A DNA stretch of 64,000 nucleotides from UBA10649 sp965278945 (GTDB taxonomy: Bacteria > Actinomycetota > Actinomycetes > S36-B12). Below are positions 40,436 to 49,767 of this stretch, piece by piece. Position 1 is the first letter of the stretch. Each line of letters starts with the position of its first letter. The DNA is taken from assembly GCA_965278945.1 (NCBI GenBank), contig OZ257128.1:1736001-1800000 (forward strand), in the 5' to 3' direction. The position numbers were made by a program, and so were the translations under genes. The notes beneath the pieces are model-generated. The model saw only the letters and a list, made by a program, of their open reading frames with translations, was not told the DNA's origin and did no database searches.

Positions 40436-41350
40436 TCACCTGCGCAGGAGGACCGCGGCGTCCGTGCCGATGGCCAGTGTCACGTGGGCGAGCACCCCGG
40501 CCAGGATCGACCTGGTGCGCAGCGCGACCACGCCCAGGAGGAGGCCGCCGAACAGACTGGTGACCATCTCGGGCACCGGCTTGTCCAGGTGGATGAGGCA
40601 GTACGGGGCGGCCATCGCAGGGATCGCCCACCAGCCCACGAGACGGAATCCGGCCGTGACCATGAACCCGCGGAAGAAGAACTCCAGGGCGACGAACGTG
40701 GAGGCGTACATCAGCCACCAGCCGATCAGGTGCGCGGGCGTGCCCGGCCCGTCCGGCCACTCCCCGTAGAAGGGGTAGACCTCCTGGAAGCGCGGCTCGC
40801 CCGCGGCGAGATAGGCGCCGACGAGGATGGCGGGCAGCAGGATCGCGAAGATCGCGAACTCCCCTCGGAACAGTCCAAGGCGCAGCCCGTAATCCCGCAG
40901 GTTCTGCCTCGTGACCAGTGCGTAGATCGTCGGCACGGTGACGAAGATGACGATCGCCCAGCCGGCCCACCAGGCTAGCTGCGCGAGCTCGGGCCACGCG
41001 TCCGGTCGCTGGCGCGGAAGCCAGCTGACCAGGCTCAGGCCGACCCACGCGGTCGCCAGGAACGCCACAAGCCGCCGAGGCTGCGTGGTTGACCGGAACG
41101 TCAGAAGGGCGATGACGGCGAACTCGGCAGCGAATGCAAGGGCCATGCCGCCGAGGCTGCGTCCCCACCATTCGCGCGCATCGAACACGAACACCAAGAT
41201 CGCCCAATAGCCGAAGGTCGCGGCCGCCACGGCGGCCACCACTGCAGCGACGCGCAGCGGACGCTGCACGGCGAAGACCTCGCGCCAGCCCGGCTCCCCT
41301 GCCGACGGTGCCTGCTCGAGCTCGACCTGCGGCTCGGTGTCGCTGCTCAT
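40436..41350 (-). CDS. CPBP-family intramembrane protease-like protein
   Basis: A 304-residue protein with about eight helices. Family motifs are FVALEFFFRGF (motif 1), YCLIHLDKP (motif 2 His) and GVLAHVTLAIG (motif 3 His). Motif 1 usually has two adjacent glutamates; here the first is leucine, so proteolytic activity is uncertain. The ATG at 41350 overlaps the stop of the membrane protein upstream by ATGA; the longer frame reads antisense-like sequence. CPBP proteins act in CAAX processing, bacteriocin immunity or signal release; no specific role is visible here. Confidence 0.8.
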   Translation of the reverse strand: MSSDTEPQVELEQAPSAGEPGWREVFAVQRPLRVAAVVAAVAAATFGYWAILVFVFDAREWWGRSLGGMALAFAAEFAVIALLTFRSTTQPRRLVAFLATAWVGLSLVSWLPRQRPDAWPELAQLAWWAGWAIVIFVTVPTIYALVTRQNLRDYGLRLGLFRGEFAIFAILLPAILVGAYLAAGEPRFQEVYPFYGEWPDGPGTPAHLIGWWLMYASTFVALEFFFRGFMVTAGFRLVGWWAIPAMAAPYCLIHLDKPVPEMVTSLFGGLLLGVVALRTRSILAGVLAHVTLAIGTDAAVLLRR

Positions 41351-42483
41351 CCACGCCTGAACAGCAGGACATAGGCGCGTCGGACCGACAGCGAGCGCTC
41401 GAGGTCCATGCGAATGCGGTCGTAGAAGTGCTCCCGGTAAGTGGCGTCGATCGCGGTGTAGATCGTGACGTAGAACCCGGAGAACGCGGCGAGGAACAAG
41501 GAGACGCGAAGCAGCTGACGGGTCACGCCGTACCCCTGCCCCCACTCCCAGATCACGTCGACGGGCGCCGCGCCGTCCATCCAGATGCGCTGCAGGTCGA
41601 CCGACACCGCCAGCGAGCCAAAGATCACGAGGAAGGCCCACACAACGACGGCGAAGAGCGCAACCTGCACCAGTTGCGCAACAGTCATGACGAGACCGAT
41701 GTTGGTCTTCTGCCGACGATTCAACGGCACGGGAGTGTCGAGGCCGTCGAGGGATCCGGCGACATCGGCCAGCGGCGTGCGCTCGCACGCGCGGATCACC
41801 TGATCACGAGTGGTCGCTGCCTCGATCAGCCTGATCTCCTCGGGCACCCGACCGACGACGAACACGATGCCGAAGATCATGAACATCCCGATGACTACCC
41901 ACAGGTGACCGGCGGGCAGTCCCCCGGCCATCTGCCACACCTCGGTATTGAGGAACAAGAACACGATGAACAGCAGGAGCAGGGGAAGGGCTCGGGTGGT
42001 CAGCCGGTAGAGGTCACTGAGCCCGCGGAAGGTGTAGCGGATCGCCCAGCCGCACAGCGCGACGATCGCGTAGCGGGTGAGCACCCACGCGACGGCGAGG
42101 ATGAACACGGCAAGGATGACGGTCTCGATCGTGGTCTGGATCGTTCGGCTCGCCAGCACCGTGACGACACCGGGGATCACGACGAACCCGAGGAGAACAG
42201 GCCAGGTCACGCGCTCGGGCGCGGCAAGCCACGAGCGGCCGCGCTTCTTGTTCCACAGCGCGTAGACCACGGCAACGATGACCGTGACGATCACTCCGGT
42301 GACGGCCCCCGCAGTGTCGTCGAAGCTCGCCGCCGAGCCGAGGACCAAGATGATGAAGCAGATCGCGAGAGCCGGGGTCGCGCGGGTCCACACGTTCGTC
42401 GACGATCGGTAGTCCTCGACGAGGAACGGCAGGCCGCGGCGGTAGAACCAGCGCTCGGTGGCCCGCAGGCCCGAATCAGGCAC
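41347..42483 (-). CDS. Multi-pass membrane protein of unknown function
   Basis: About 378 residues, starting at GTG 42483 (MPDSGLRATERWFYRRGLP), which overlaps the ribF stop by 8 nt; a longer in-frame start at 42522 lies inside ribF. About seven to eight helices are arranged as an N-terminal group (about 35-200) and a C-terminal group (about 255-340). Between them is a cytoplasmic segment, EEIRLIEAATTRDQVIRACERTPLADV. I do not recognise a family. Its start is in the ribF 3' end and its stop is coupled to the CPBP gene (ATGA), so the three form one transcript. Confidence 0.7.
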   Translation of the reverse strand: MPDSGLRATERWFYRRGLPFLVEDYRSSTNVWTRATPALAICFIILVLGSAASFDDTAGAVTGVIVTVIVAVVYALWNKKRGRSWLAAPERVTWPVLLGFVVIPGVVTVLASRTIQTTIETVILAVFILAVAWVLTRYAIVALCGWAIRYTFRGLSDLYRLTTRALPLLLLFIVFLFLNTEVWQMAGGLPAGHLWVVIGMFMIFGIVFVVGRVPEEIRLIEAATTRDQVIRACERTPLADVAGSLDGLDTPVPLNRRQKTNIGLVMTVAQLVQVALFAVVVWAFLVIFGSLAVSVDLQRIWMDGAAPVDVIWEWGQGYGVTRQLLRVSLFLAAFSGFYVTIYTAIDATYREHFYDRIRMDLERSLSVRRAYVLLFRRG

Positions 42484-43411
42484 GGATGCCGAGCAGGGTG
42501 CGAGCGGAAGCGACGTCCTCACTCATGCGCGCGATGAGGCCTGCGACATCCGCGAACGTCTCCTGCCCGCGGATCCGGTCGGTGAACTCGATGCTGAAGG
42601 CCTGCCCGTACAGGTCGAGGTCGTCGCGGTCGAGCACGTAGGCCTCCACGCGACGGTCACGCCCGTCGAACTGCGGATTGGTGCCGACCGAGATGGCTGC
42701 GGGATAGCGCTCGGTGCTCGTGAGCACCCAGCCCGCATAGACGCCGTCTGCCGGAATCGTCGGCGAGCCCGTCCACTGCATGTTGGCGGTCGGGAAGCCG
42801 AGCTCGCGTCCGCGATGGTCACCATGCACGACGACTCCGTCGAGGCGGTACGGCCGTCCGAGTGCCTTCGTTGCCGCAGCCGTGTCCCCTGCAGACACCA
42901 GGCGCCGAGTTCCCGTCGACGACCAGCGCTGATCCCCCGAGCCGACCAGTGTCAGGACGGAGACGTCGAATCCCAGGCGCGCGCCCTCGTCGCGAAGAGT
43001 CTGCGTCGTGCCGCGGGCGCGGTGACCGAAGCGGAAGTTCTCGCCGACGACGACCTCGCGCACTCCGAGCCGGCCGACGAGCAGGTCCTCGATGAACGCC
43101 TCGGGCTCGGTCGCGGCCAGGTTGGCGTCGAACTCGAGGACGTCGACTTCGTCGGCACCGGCGTCGAGAAGCAGCTCGACCCGATGGCCGAGGGTGGCGA
43201 GCAGCGTCGGCTCGCTGCCCGGGCGGACGACGGACATGGGATGCGGATCGAAGGTGACCGCTACGAGCGGCAGTCTGCGCACGTCGGCTCGTGTTCGGGC
43301 GTAGGCAATGAGCGCCTGGTGACCGCGGTGCACGCCGTCGAAGACGCCGATGCAGGCGACGCAGCCTCGAGTGGCAGCGTCGGCGGTTTCGGTCAGGTCA
43401 GCGGTGGACAT
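42476..43411 (-). CDS. ribF: Bifunctional riboflavin kinase/FAD synthetase
   Basis: It makes FMN and then FAD. The 311-residue protein has an N-terminal nucleotidyltransferase with GVFDGVHRGHQAL (HxGH-type motif) and VVGENFRFGHRARG. The C-terminal riboflavin kinase has VVHGDHRGRELGFPTANM and GVYAGWV. The ATG at 43411 is 8 nt from TAGGCT, which overlaps the truB stop, so an own leaderless promoter is possible besides read-through from truB. Confidence 0.95.
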   Translation of the reverse strand: MSTADLTETADAATRGCVACIGVFDGVHRGHQALIAYARTRADVRRLPLVAVTFDPHPMSVVRPGSEPTLLATLGHRVELLLDAGADEVDVLEFDANLAATEPEAFIEDLLVGRLGVREVVVGENFRFGHRARGTTQTLRDEGARLGFDVSVLTLVGSGDQRWSSTGTRRLVSAGDTAAATKALGRPYRLDGVVVHGDHRGRELGFPTANMQWTGSPTIPADGVYAGWVLTSTERYPAAISVGTNPQFDGRDRRVEAYVLDRDDLDLYGQAFSIEFTDRIRGQETFADVAGLIARMSEDVASARTLLGIRA

Positions 43412-43419
43412 CGCGGGTC

Positions 43420-43425
43420 AGCCTA
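43420..43425 (-). promoter_or_regulatory. Possible -10 box of leaderless ribF
   Basis: TAGGCT on the minus strand contains the truB TAG stop codon and ends 8 nt before the ribF ATG. Confidence 0.4.
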
Positions 43426-44307
43426 GGCGAGGACCGCGAGGTACCGGGCGGTGCCATCGTCGTCGGCCGCCAGCGCGAGGAACTCGCCATCGGGTCCGAT
43501 TATCGCGACGGCAGCGCCCCCGCCTTCGGGTCCGTGCCACGGGATCCGCTGCCCGAAGGTCACCGCGCGCGCCTCGGCCTCGTCGACGTCCCACGCCGGG
43601 AAGCAGTTGCGAGCCACGGCCGACATCGGCACGAGTGCCTGCGCAGCGGACGCCTCGAGTGCGGCGAGGTCGATCGCGTCGGCGAACGGGCCGACGCGCG
43701 TGCGCCGCAGGCTGGTCAGATGACCGCCGACTCCCAGCAGCGCGCCGATGTCGCGGGCGAGGGCTCGCACGTACGTGCCGGTGCTGCACTCCACGTCGAT
43801 CTCGACGTCGATCGCGGATTCCACGCGAGTGATCGCGAGCACGTCGAGTCGCGAGACGACAACGGAGCGGGAGGCCAGCTCCACGTCCTCTCCGGACCGC
43901 ACCCGGTCATACGCACGGCGGCCGTCGACCTTGATCGCGCTGACCGAGCTCGGTCGCTGCTCGATCGGCCCGCGGAAGGCGGAGGCGGCAGCGGCGATGG
44001 CGTCGTCGGACACGGCATCGAGTGCGGCAGCTGGCACGACGACCAGGAACTCGCCGTCGCGGTCATCGCTGACCGTTGTCGCCCCCAGGCGAATGGTGGC
44101 GAGGTAGCGCTTGTCCTGCAGCGCCAGGTGACCGAGCAGGCGTGTTGCGCGGTTGACGCCGATGACCAGCACCCCGGTGGCCATCGGGTCCAAGGTGCCG
44201 GCGTGGCCGACCTTGCGGGTGCCCAGGATGCGCCGGACCCGGGCCACGACATCGTGCGAGGTCAGGCCCGACGGCTTGTCGAGAACGAGCAGTCCGGACT
44301 CGGTCAC
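43423..44307 (-). CDS. truB: tRNA pseudouridine-55 synthase
   Basis: It makes pseudouridine 55 in the tRNA T-loop. The 294-residue protein has KPSGLTSHDVVARVRR and HAGTLDPMATGVLVIG with catalytic Asp40, then KRYLATIRLG and a C-terminal PUA-like region. Its GTG start overlaps the rbfA stop by GTGA. The chain infB-rbfA-truB-ribF is the conserved translation operon. Confidence 0.95.
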   Translation of the reverse strand: MTESGLLVLDKPSGLTSHDVVARVRRILGTRKVGHAGTLDPMATGVLVIGVNRATRLLGHLALQDKRYLATIRLGATTVSDDRDGEFLVVVPAAALDAVSDDAIAAAASAFRGPIEQRPSSVSAIKVDGRRAYDRVRSGEDVELASRSVVVSRLDVLAITRVESAIDVEIDVECSTGTYVRALARDIGALLGVGGHLTSLRRTRVGPFADAIDLAALEASAAQALVPMSAVARNCFPAWDVDEAEARAVTFGQRIPWHGPEGGGAAVAIIGPDGEFLALAADDDGTARYLAVLA

Positions 44308-44774
44308 GCCGAGGGCGGGACAGCTGCGTCGACCTGATCCTCGTCGTCATCGTCCGTCACCGGCTTGCGGTACGGGTCCTCATCGCCCGCGTACCTCGCG
44401 TTGGCGGCCTGCGCATGCACGGCGGCGTCAGCGACGGCAGCCTGCTGGAGCAGGTCCTCCAGTGCGCGCGCGGTCTCGGGGATCGCGTCGGGGATGAAGT
44501 CCAGCGTGGGGGTGAACTTGATACCGGTCTGCTTGCCGACCTCGCTGCGCAGGATGCCCTTGGCCGAAGCCAACGCGGCCGCGGTCGACATGCGCGCTTC
44601 CTCGTCGCCGTAGACGGTGTAGAAGACCGTCGCCTCGCGAAGGTCGGGGGTCACGCGCACCTCGGTGACCGTGATGAATCCCAGTCGCGGGTCCTTGATC
44701 TTCTTCTCGAGCGTCTCGGCCACGATCACCTTCACGCGATCGGCGAACTTGCGCTGCCGTGCCTCGCTGCTCAT
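44304..44774 (-). CDS. rbfA: Ribosome-binding factor A
   Basis: A 30S maturation factor, 156 residues. The KH-like core holds FADRVKVIVAETLEKKIKDPRLGF, VTEVRVTPDLREATVFYTV and the GIKFTPTLDFIPD end. The last 40 residues are an Ala/Asp-rich acidic tail typical of actinobacteria. It is separated from infB by a pair of family C hairpins. Confidence 0.95.
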   Translation of the reverse strand: MSSEARQRKFADRVKVIVAETLEKKIKDPRLGFITVTEVRVTPDLREATVFYTVYGDEEARMSTAAALASAKGILRSEVGKQTGIKFTPTLDFIPDAIPETARALEDLLQQAAVADAAVHAQAANARYAGDEDPYRKPVTDDDDEDQVDAAVPPSA

Positions 44775-44789
44775 TGATCACTCCCATCC

Positions 44790-44879
44790 GTTTGTCCCGG
44801 ATCCCGGGACAAGTAGCCAATTCGGGGCCGAAAACCCGCGGATTGACCCGTTTGTCCCGACATCCGGGACAAACGGGTC
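44790..44879. repeat. Family C hairpin cluster C1 (two hairpins)
   Basis: Hairpin 1 is TTGTCCCGG-ATC-CCGGGACAA (44792-44812). Hairpin 2 has 15-bp perfect arms (44845-44859 and 44865-44879, starting GACCCGTTTGTCCCG) with a 5-nt loop. On the minus strand hairpin 2 begins 9 nt after the infB stop codon, so it may end or process the infB message before rbfA. The same core recurs near 60890-61100. Confidence 0.9.
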
Positions 44880-44888
44880 AAGGCCGAA

Positions 44889-47681
44889 TCAGGCCTTGCG
44901 GGGCTTCTCGCGCATTTCGAAGGTCTCGATGACGTCGCCGACCTTGACGTCCTGGAAGGAGCCGAGGTTGATACCGCACTCGAAGCCCTCGCGGACCTCG
45001 GTGACGTCGTCCTTGAAGCGACGCAGTCCGGCGATGGTGACGCTCTCGGCAACAACCGAGCCGTCGCGCACCAGGCGAGCCTTGCCGTTGCGTCGGATCT
45101 CGCCCGACTGCACCAGGCAGCCGGCGATGGTGCCGAACTTGCTCGACTTGAAGACCTCGCGGACCTCAGCCGTGCCGAGCTGCACCTCCTCGAACTCCGG
45201 CTTGAGCATGCCGCGAAGTGCCGCCTCGACCTCTTCGATGGCCTGGTAGATGACGCTGTAGTAGCGAACATCCACGCCCTCTTCGGTGGCGAGCTCGGCA
45301 ACCTTGCCCTCAGGTCGCACGTTGAAGCCGATGATGACGGCCTTCGACGCGCTGGCGAGGGTGACGTCGTTCTTGTTGATCGCGCCGACACCGCGGTGGA
45401 TCACGCGGAGGTTGACCTCCTCGCCGACATCGATCTTGAGCAGCGCGTCCTCGAGTGCCTCGACCGAGCCGGACACGTCGCCCTTGATGATGAGCGTGAG
45501 CTCGGCAACCTCGCCCTTCTCCAGCGACTCCAGGAAGTCCTCGAGCGAGCGCTTGACTCGGTTCTTGGCCAACAGCGCATTGCGCTCGCGGGCCTGCCGG
45601 GTCTGGGCGATCTGGCGAGCGACGCGATCCTCGGCGACGACCATGAAGCTGTCGCCCGCGCCGGGGACCGACGTGAGGCCGAGCACCTGAACTGGGAACG
45701 CGGGACCTGCCACATCGACGGGGTTGCCCTCGTCGTCGAGCATTGCGCGAACCCGGCCGAATGCGTCACCGGCAACGATCGAGTCGCCGGCGCGGAGCGT
45801 TCCGCGCTGCACGAGCACGGTTGCCACCGGGCCGCGGCCGCGGTCCAGGTGAGCCTCGATCGCGACACCCTGGGCGTCCTGGTTCGGGTTGGCGCGCAGG
45901 TCGAGGGTGGCATCCGCCGTGAGCAGGACGGCCTCGAGCAGGTTCTCCAGCCCGATGCCGTTCTTCGCCGACACGTCGACGAACATCGTGTCGCCGCCGA
46001 ACTCCTCGGCAACCAGGCCGTACTCGGTGAGCTGCGACCGCACTCGCGTGGGATCGGCGCCCTCCTTGTCGATCTTGTTGACCGCGACGACGATCGGCAC
46101 GCCGGCAGCCTGCGCATGGTTGAGCGCCTCGATCGTCTGCGGCTTTACGCCGTCATCGGCGGCCACGACGAGGATCGAGATGTCGGTGACCTGGGCACCA
46201 CGAGCACGCATGGCGGTGAACGCCTCGTGACCGGGTGTGTCGATGAAGGTGATGCGCCGCTCGACGCCCTCACGGGTGGTCGTGGCGACCTGGTACGCAC
46301 CGATGTGCTGCGTGATGCCGCCAGCCTCGCCGCCGATGACGTTGGTCTTGCGGATGGCATCGAGCAGGCGCGTCTTGCCATGGTCGACGTGACCCATGAC
46401 GGTGACGACCGGCGGGCGGATGACCATGTCGGAGTCGTCGCCCTCGTCCTCGCCGAACTCGAGGTCGTAGGCCTCGAGGAGCTCGCGGTCCTCCTCCTCG
46501 GGAGAGACAACCTGAACGTCGTAGTTCAGCTCGCCGCCGAGCAGGCGCAGCGTGTCGTCGTCGATCGACTGCGTGGCCGTGACCATCTCGCCGAGGCCGA
46601 TGAGCACCTTGACCAGGTCAGCGGGCATCGCGTCGATCTTGTCGGCGAAGTCCGTCAGGCTCGCGCCACGCGGCAGGCGAACGACCTCGCCGCGACCGCG
46701 TGAGATCCGCACGCCGTCCATGACGGGTGCCTGCATGTTGTCGAACTCCTGGCGCTTGGCGCGCTTGGACTTGCGCCCACGCGAGGGCCGTCCGCCGGGA
46801 CGGCCGAACGCACCAGCAGTCGTGCCACGACCGCCACCGGGACCACCCGAGCGACCGGGGAAGCCACCGGGCGCACCGCCGGGTGAGCCGCCGGGACCGG
46901 CGGGCCGACCGGCAAAGCCACCGCCGGGCGCACCACCTGGACGACCGGCGTAGCCGCCACCGGCACCGCCGGGACGGGCACCGGGCGCACCGGGACGAGC
47001 GCCGGGACCGCCCGGAGCACCCGGACGTGAGCCGGGGCCGCCAGGAGCACCCGGACGCATGCCGGGACCGCCGGGGCCGCCGGGACGAGCAGCGGGACGA
47101 GGCGGCATCGTGCCGGGATTGGGGCGAGGAGCACCGGGAACCGCGGGCGCGGCGCGGCCCATGCCGGTGCTGCCACCGAACGGGTTGTTGCCAGGACGCG
47201 GACCGGCGGGACGGCCCATGCCGGTGCTGCCACCGAACGGGTTGTTGCCAGGACGCGGACCGGACGGGCGGGCGACCGGATTGCCGTCGGCGTCGAATGC
47301 GGCCGGAGCCGCGGGTGCCGGAGGGGTGTCGAGCGCGGCGGCCGGAGCGAGCGGGGCGGCAGCGGGGGCCGGGGCGGGGGGTGCAACGACCGGCTCGACC
47401 GGCGCCACGGGTGCCTGGACAGGTACGGGCGCGTCGACGACGGCAGCTGCTGCCTCGGCCACCGGAGCGGCAGGAGCAGCGGCGGTCTTCTTTGCGGCCG
47501 TCTTGCGCTCGGGCTTCTCCGGCGCAGGCGGCATGGCCTCGCGAAGCTTGCGGACGACTGGTGCCTCAACTGTGGAGGAGGCTGATTTGACGAACTCGCC
47601 TAGCTCTTGAAGCTTGGCGAGGACATCCTTGCTGGAAACCCCGAGCTCCTTAGCGAGCTCATGGACCCGGACCTTTGACAC
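44889..47681 (-). CDS. infB: Translation initiation factor IF-2
   Basis: A GTPase placing fMet-tRNA on the 30S subunit; 930 residues. The N-terminal IF2_N helix (KVRVHELAKELGVSSKDVL) is followed by a long Ala/Pro then Gly/Pro/Arg-rich disordered region (about 55-300). That region contains a perfect-looking tandem repeat of RPGNNPFGGSTGMGR near 143-178. A second IF2_N (about 330-380) and the GTPase follow, with G1 GHVDHGKT near 429, DTPGHEAF and NKID, then the C-terminal domains. The GTG start has AGGAG 5 nt upstream. Confidence 0.97.
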   Translation of the reverse strand: MSKVRVHELAKELGVSSKDVLAKLQELGEFVKSASSTVEAPVVRKLREAMPPAPEKPERKTAAKKTAAAPAAPVAEAAAAVVDAPVPVQAPVAPVEPVVAPPAPAPAAAPLAPAAALDTPPAPAAPAAFDADGNPVARPSGPRPGNNPFGGSTGMGRPAGPRPGNNPFGGSTGMGRAAPAVPGAPRPNPGTMPPRPAARPGGPGGPGMRPGAPGGPGSRPGAPGGPGARPGAPGARPGGAGGGYAGRPGGAPGGGFAGRPAGPGGSPGGAPGGFPGRSGGPGGGRGTTAGAFGRPGGRPSRGRKSKRAKRQEFDNMQAPVMDGVRISRGRGEVVRLPRGASLTDFADKIDAMPADLVKVLIGLGEMVTATQSIDDDTLRLLGGELNYDVQVVSPEEEDRELLEAYDLEFGEDEGDDSDMVIRPPVVTVMGHVDHGKTRLLDAIRKTNVIGGEAGGITQHIGAYQVATTTREGVERRITFIDTPGHEAFTAMRARGAQVTDISILVVAADDGVKPQTIEALNHAQAAGVPIVVAVNKIDKEGADPTRVRSQLTEYGLVAEEFGGDTMFVDVSAKNGIGLENLLEAVLLTADATLDLRANPNQDAQGVAIEAHLDRGRGPVATVLVQRGTLRAGDSIVAGDAFGRVRAMLDDEGNPVDVAGPAFPVQVLGLTSVPGAGDSFMVVAEDRVARQIAQTRQARERNALLAKNRVKRSLEDFLESLEKGEVAELTLIIKGDVSGSVEALEDALLKIDVGEEVNLRVIHRGVGAINKNDVTLASASKAVIIGFNVRPEGKVAELATEEGVDVRYYSVIYQAIEEVEAALRGMLKPEFEEVQLGTAEVREVFKSSKFGTIAGCLVQSGEIRRNGKARLVRDGSVVAESVTIAGLRRFKDDVTEVREGFECGINLGSFQDVKVGDVIETFEMREKPRKA
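47160..47265 (-). repeat. In-frame tandem repeat inside infB
   Basis: Two adjacent, nearly identical copies of a roughly 57-bp unit each encode PRPGNNPFGGSTGMGR. They lie in the disordered Gly/Pro/Arg region of IF-2. Length variation among strains would be expected here. Confidence 0.85.
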
Positions 47682-47776
47682 GTTTCTCCTGTCTTGGTCC
47701 GGGCGCGGTGCTCCGGACCGTCAGTGCAATCGATGCATCTTCATGCTCGCGTGCTCATGGGGTGTTCATCCTCGAA

Positions 47777-48127
47777 TCACTCCGGATCCGCTTGAGCCCG
47801 AACGGGTCGGGCCGAAACTGCGCCCGCGACGGTCGCCGCTGACGATGCTGCGCTGATGGCCTCCCGCACGAGCGCCAGGTCCAAGGGACCGGTCACCCGA
47901 AGGGCGCGAGGGAATGCCTTTTTGCGCTCGGCGCGCTCCAGGCATTGCCAGTCGGGGTGCACGTTCGCGCCCCGGCCCGGCAGCCGCCGCTGGGGGTCTG
48001 GGACACAGGCCCCAGACACGGCGACGACCCGCATCAGTTCGGACAGATCAGCACGCTTACGGCACCCGACGCATGTGCGCTGGGGTCCGGCCGTGCCATC
48101 TGGTGAGGAGTGTACCCCTCCGGACAC
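47777..48127 (-). CDS. ylxR: YlxR family RNA-binding protein (DUF448)
   Basis: A 116-residue protein with the YlxR core: PQRTCVGCRKRADLSELMRVV, LPGRGANVHPDWQCLERAERKKAFPRAL. It is predicted to bind RNA and is always encoded between nusA and infB. The Ala-rich C-terminal extension (about 25 residues) is poorly conserved. The start is GTG at 48127, 5 nt after the nusA stop; no other start is available before the core. Confidence 0.9.
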   Translation of the reverse strand: MSGGVHSSPDGTAGPQRTCVGCRKRADLSELMRVVAVSGACVPDPQRRLPGRGANVHPDWQCLERAERKKAFPRALRVTGPLDLALVREAISAASSAATVAGAVSARPVRAQADPE

Positions 48128-48132
48128 CTTGG

Positions 48133-49134
48133 TCAGTCCGAGGCTGCGTCGTTCCGCGGCTCAGCCGGCGGAGCGGTGTCGGACCGGATATCGATGCGCC
48201 AGCCGGTCAGGCGCGCCGCGAGTCGGGCGTTTTGTCCCTCGCGACCGATGGCCAACGACAGCTGGTAGTCCGGCACGATGACGCGCGCGGCCCTGGCGAC
48301 GGGATCAACGATGAGGACGGACGACACGCGTGCTGGCGACAGGGCGTGCCCGATCATCTCCGCCGGGTCGTCGCTGTGGTCGACGATGTCGATCTTCTCC
48401 CCGTTCAGTTCGGCCATGACCTGCCGCACGCGCTGCCCCATGGGGCCGATGCACGCCCCCTTCGGGTTGACGCCGGCGACCGTCGACCGGACCGCGATCT
48501 TCGTGCGATGCCCGGCCTCGCGCGCGATGGCCGTGATCTGGACGCTGCCGTCAGCGATCTCGGGCACCTCGAGGGCGAACAGTGCCTTGACCAGGTTCGG
48601 GTGGGTGCGCGAGACAGTGACCTGGGGTCCCTTGAAGCCCTTGCGGACATTCGTGACCAGGCACTTGATCCGCGTGCCGTGCGGGTACGACTCCCCGGGC
48701 GCCTGCTCCTCGGGCGGCAGGTTCGCCTCGATCTTGCCGATGTCGACGCGGACCATGCGTGGGTTCGTCGTCTGCTGGACGACGCCGGACACGAGGTCGC
48801 CCTCGCGGCCGGTGAACTCCAGGAGGGTGGCGTCGCCCTCGGCCTCTCGCAGGCGAGCAAGCAGGACCTGGCGAGCCGTGGTCGCCGCGATGCGACCGAA
48901 CCCGTCCGGCGTGTCGTCGAACTCGCGGACGATCGTGCCGTCCTCGTCGAGCTCGGCCGCCCACACGGTCACGTGCCCGGTCTTGCGGTCGAGCGTGACG
49001 CGCGACTTCTGCGCGGCCCCCTCGGTGCGGTGGTAGGCCACCAGCAGGGCCTGCTCGATGGTCTCCACGACCAGCTCGAGGGACAGGTCCTTCTCGCGCA
49101 CGAGCGACTTGAGTGCACTCACGTCGATGTCCAT
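48133..49134 (-). CDS. nusA: Transcription termination/antitermination factor NusA
   Basis: 333 residues, the actinobacterial length without the C-terminal repeats of E. coli NusA. It has an N-terminal RNA-polymerase-binding domain (to about 100), an S1 domain (about 105-180) and two KH domains with NPKGACIGPMGQRVRQVM and SLAIGREGQNARLAARLTGW. GGGGAG lies about 9 nt before the ATG, and it follows rimP by 5 nt, giving the conserved rimP-nusA-ylxR-infB order. Confidence 0.97.
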   Translation of the reverse strand: MDIDVSALKSLVREKDLSLELVVETIEQALLVAYHRTEGAAQKSRVTLDRKTGHVTVWAAELDEDGTIVREFDDTPDGFGRIAATTARQVLLARLREAEGDATLLEFTGREGDLVSGVVQQTTNPRMVRVDIGKIEANLPPEEQAPGESYPHGTRIKCLVTNVRKGFKGPQVTVSRTHPNLVKALFALEVPEIADGSVQITAIAREAGHRTKIAVRSTVAGVNPKGACIGPMGQRVRQVMAELNGEKIDIVDHSDDPAEMIGHALSPARVSSVLIVDPVARAARVIVPDYQLSLAIGREGQNARLAARLTGWRIDIRSDTAPPAEPRNDAASD

Positions 49135-49139
49135 GGCGG

Positions 49140-49658
49140 TTACTCCCCTTCCTCGTCGGTATCGGCAACGTCGTCGCCTGAGTCATCGATCGCGTCGACC
49201 CTGTTGAACTCGACCTGCACGACGGCGCGACGGACCTCGGCAAGCCTCACCGAGGAATCCCCCGCATCGGTGAGCAGCACGACCTCGTCATCGGACGGCA
49301 CGGACACGACGCGACCCTCGAGTACGGAGTCGTCGGTCTTGGTCACGTCGACCAGGCGGCTGATGGCACGGCGCCAGTGCCGGGGCTCGGTGAGCGGCCG
49401 GTCGACACCCGGAGAGGTCACTTCGAGGACGAAAGGACCCGGGAGCTCGTCGGACAGCGGCGGCTCATCGAGGAGCTCGGAGACCTTGCGGCTGACCTCG
49501 GCGATCAGGTCGAGATCGACACCGCCGTCGCGATCAACGACCACGCGCACGACATGGCGGCGACCGGCCTTCTGCACCTCGACGGACTCCAGGTCGACGC
49601 CGAGCACTGCCATCGGTTCGAGCAACCCGGATTTCACCGCATCGGCGGATGCACTCAT
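49140..49658 (-). CDS. rimP: Ribosome maturation factor RimP
   Basis: A 30S assembly factor, 172 residues. Features are GVDLESVEVQKAGRRHVVRVVVD, the DLDLIAEVSRKVSELLDE helix, and FVLEVTSPGVDRPL. The C-terminal tail is acidic. The ATG at 49658 has GGGAGG 4 nt upstream; the longer frame reads back into the divergent lipoprotein gene. It heads the nusA operon. Confidence 0.95.
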   Translation of the reverse strand: MSASADAVKSGLLEPMAVLGVDLESVEVQKAGRRHVVRVVVDRDGGVDLDLIAEVSRKVSELLDEPPLSDELPGPFVLEVTSPGVDRPLTEPRHWRRAISRLVDVTKTDDSVLEGRVVSVPSDDEVVLLTDAGDSSVRLAEVRRAVVQVEFNRVDAIDDSGDDVADTDEEGE

Positions 49659-49767
49659 GTCGCCTCCCGGGGTTCTGTTGTGGTCGAGCAGTTTTTTTGA
49701 TGCGTGGTTCGGCCGTTCAGGTCGCACTACTTCGGGAACTGTACCCACTGCATGCCATTCTTGGCAC

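Noticed and set aside
42476..43440. An FMN riboswitch before ribF
   Set aside because: The gap to truB is only 11 bp, too short for the aptamer, and it holds a -10-like box instead.
47682..47776. A possible tRNA or riboswitch between ylxR and infB
   Set aside because: No cloverleaf, CCA end or recognisable aptamer core could be drawn from the 95-bp gap.
47914..49767. A 784-codon frame joining the lipoprotein at 49768 to sequence opposite nusA, rimP and ylxR
   Set aside because: Only the last 166 codons show protein character (signal, lipobox, helices); the rest is antisense to conserved genes.
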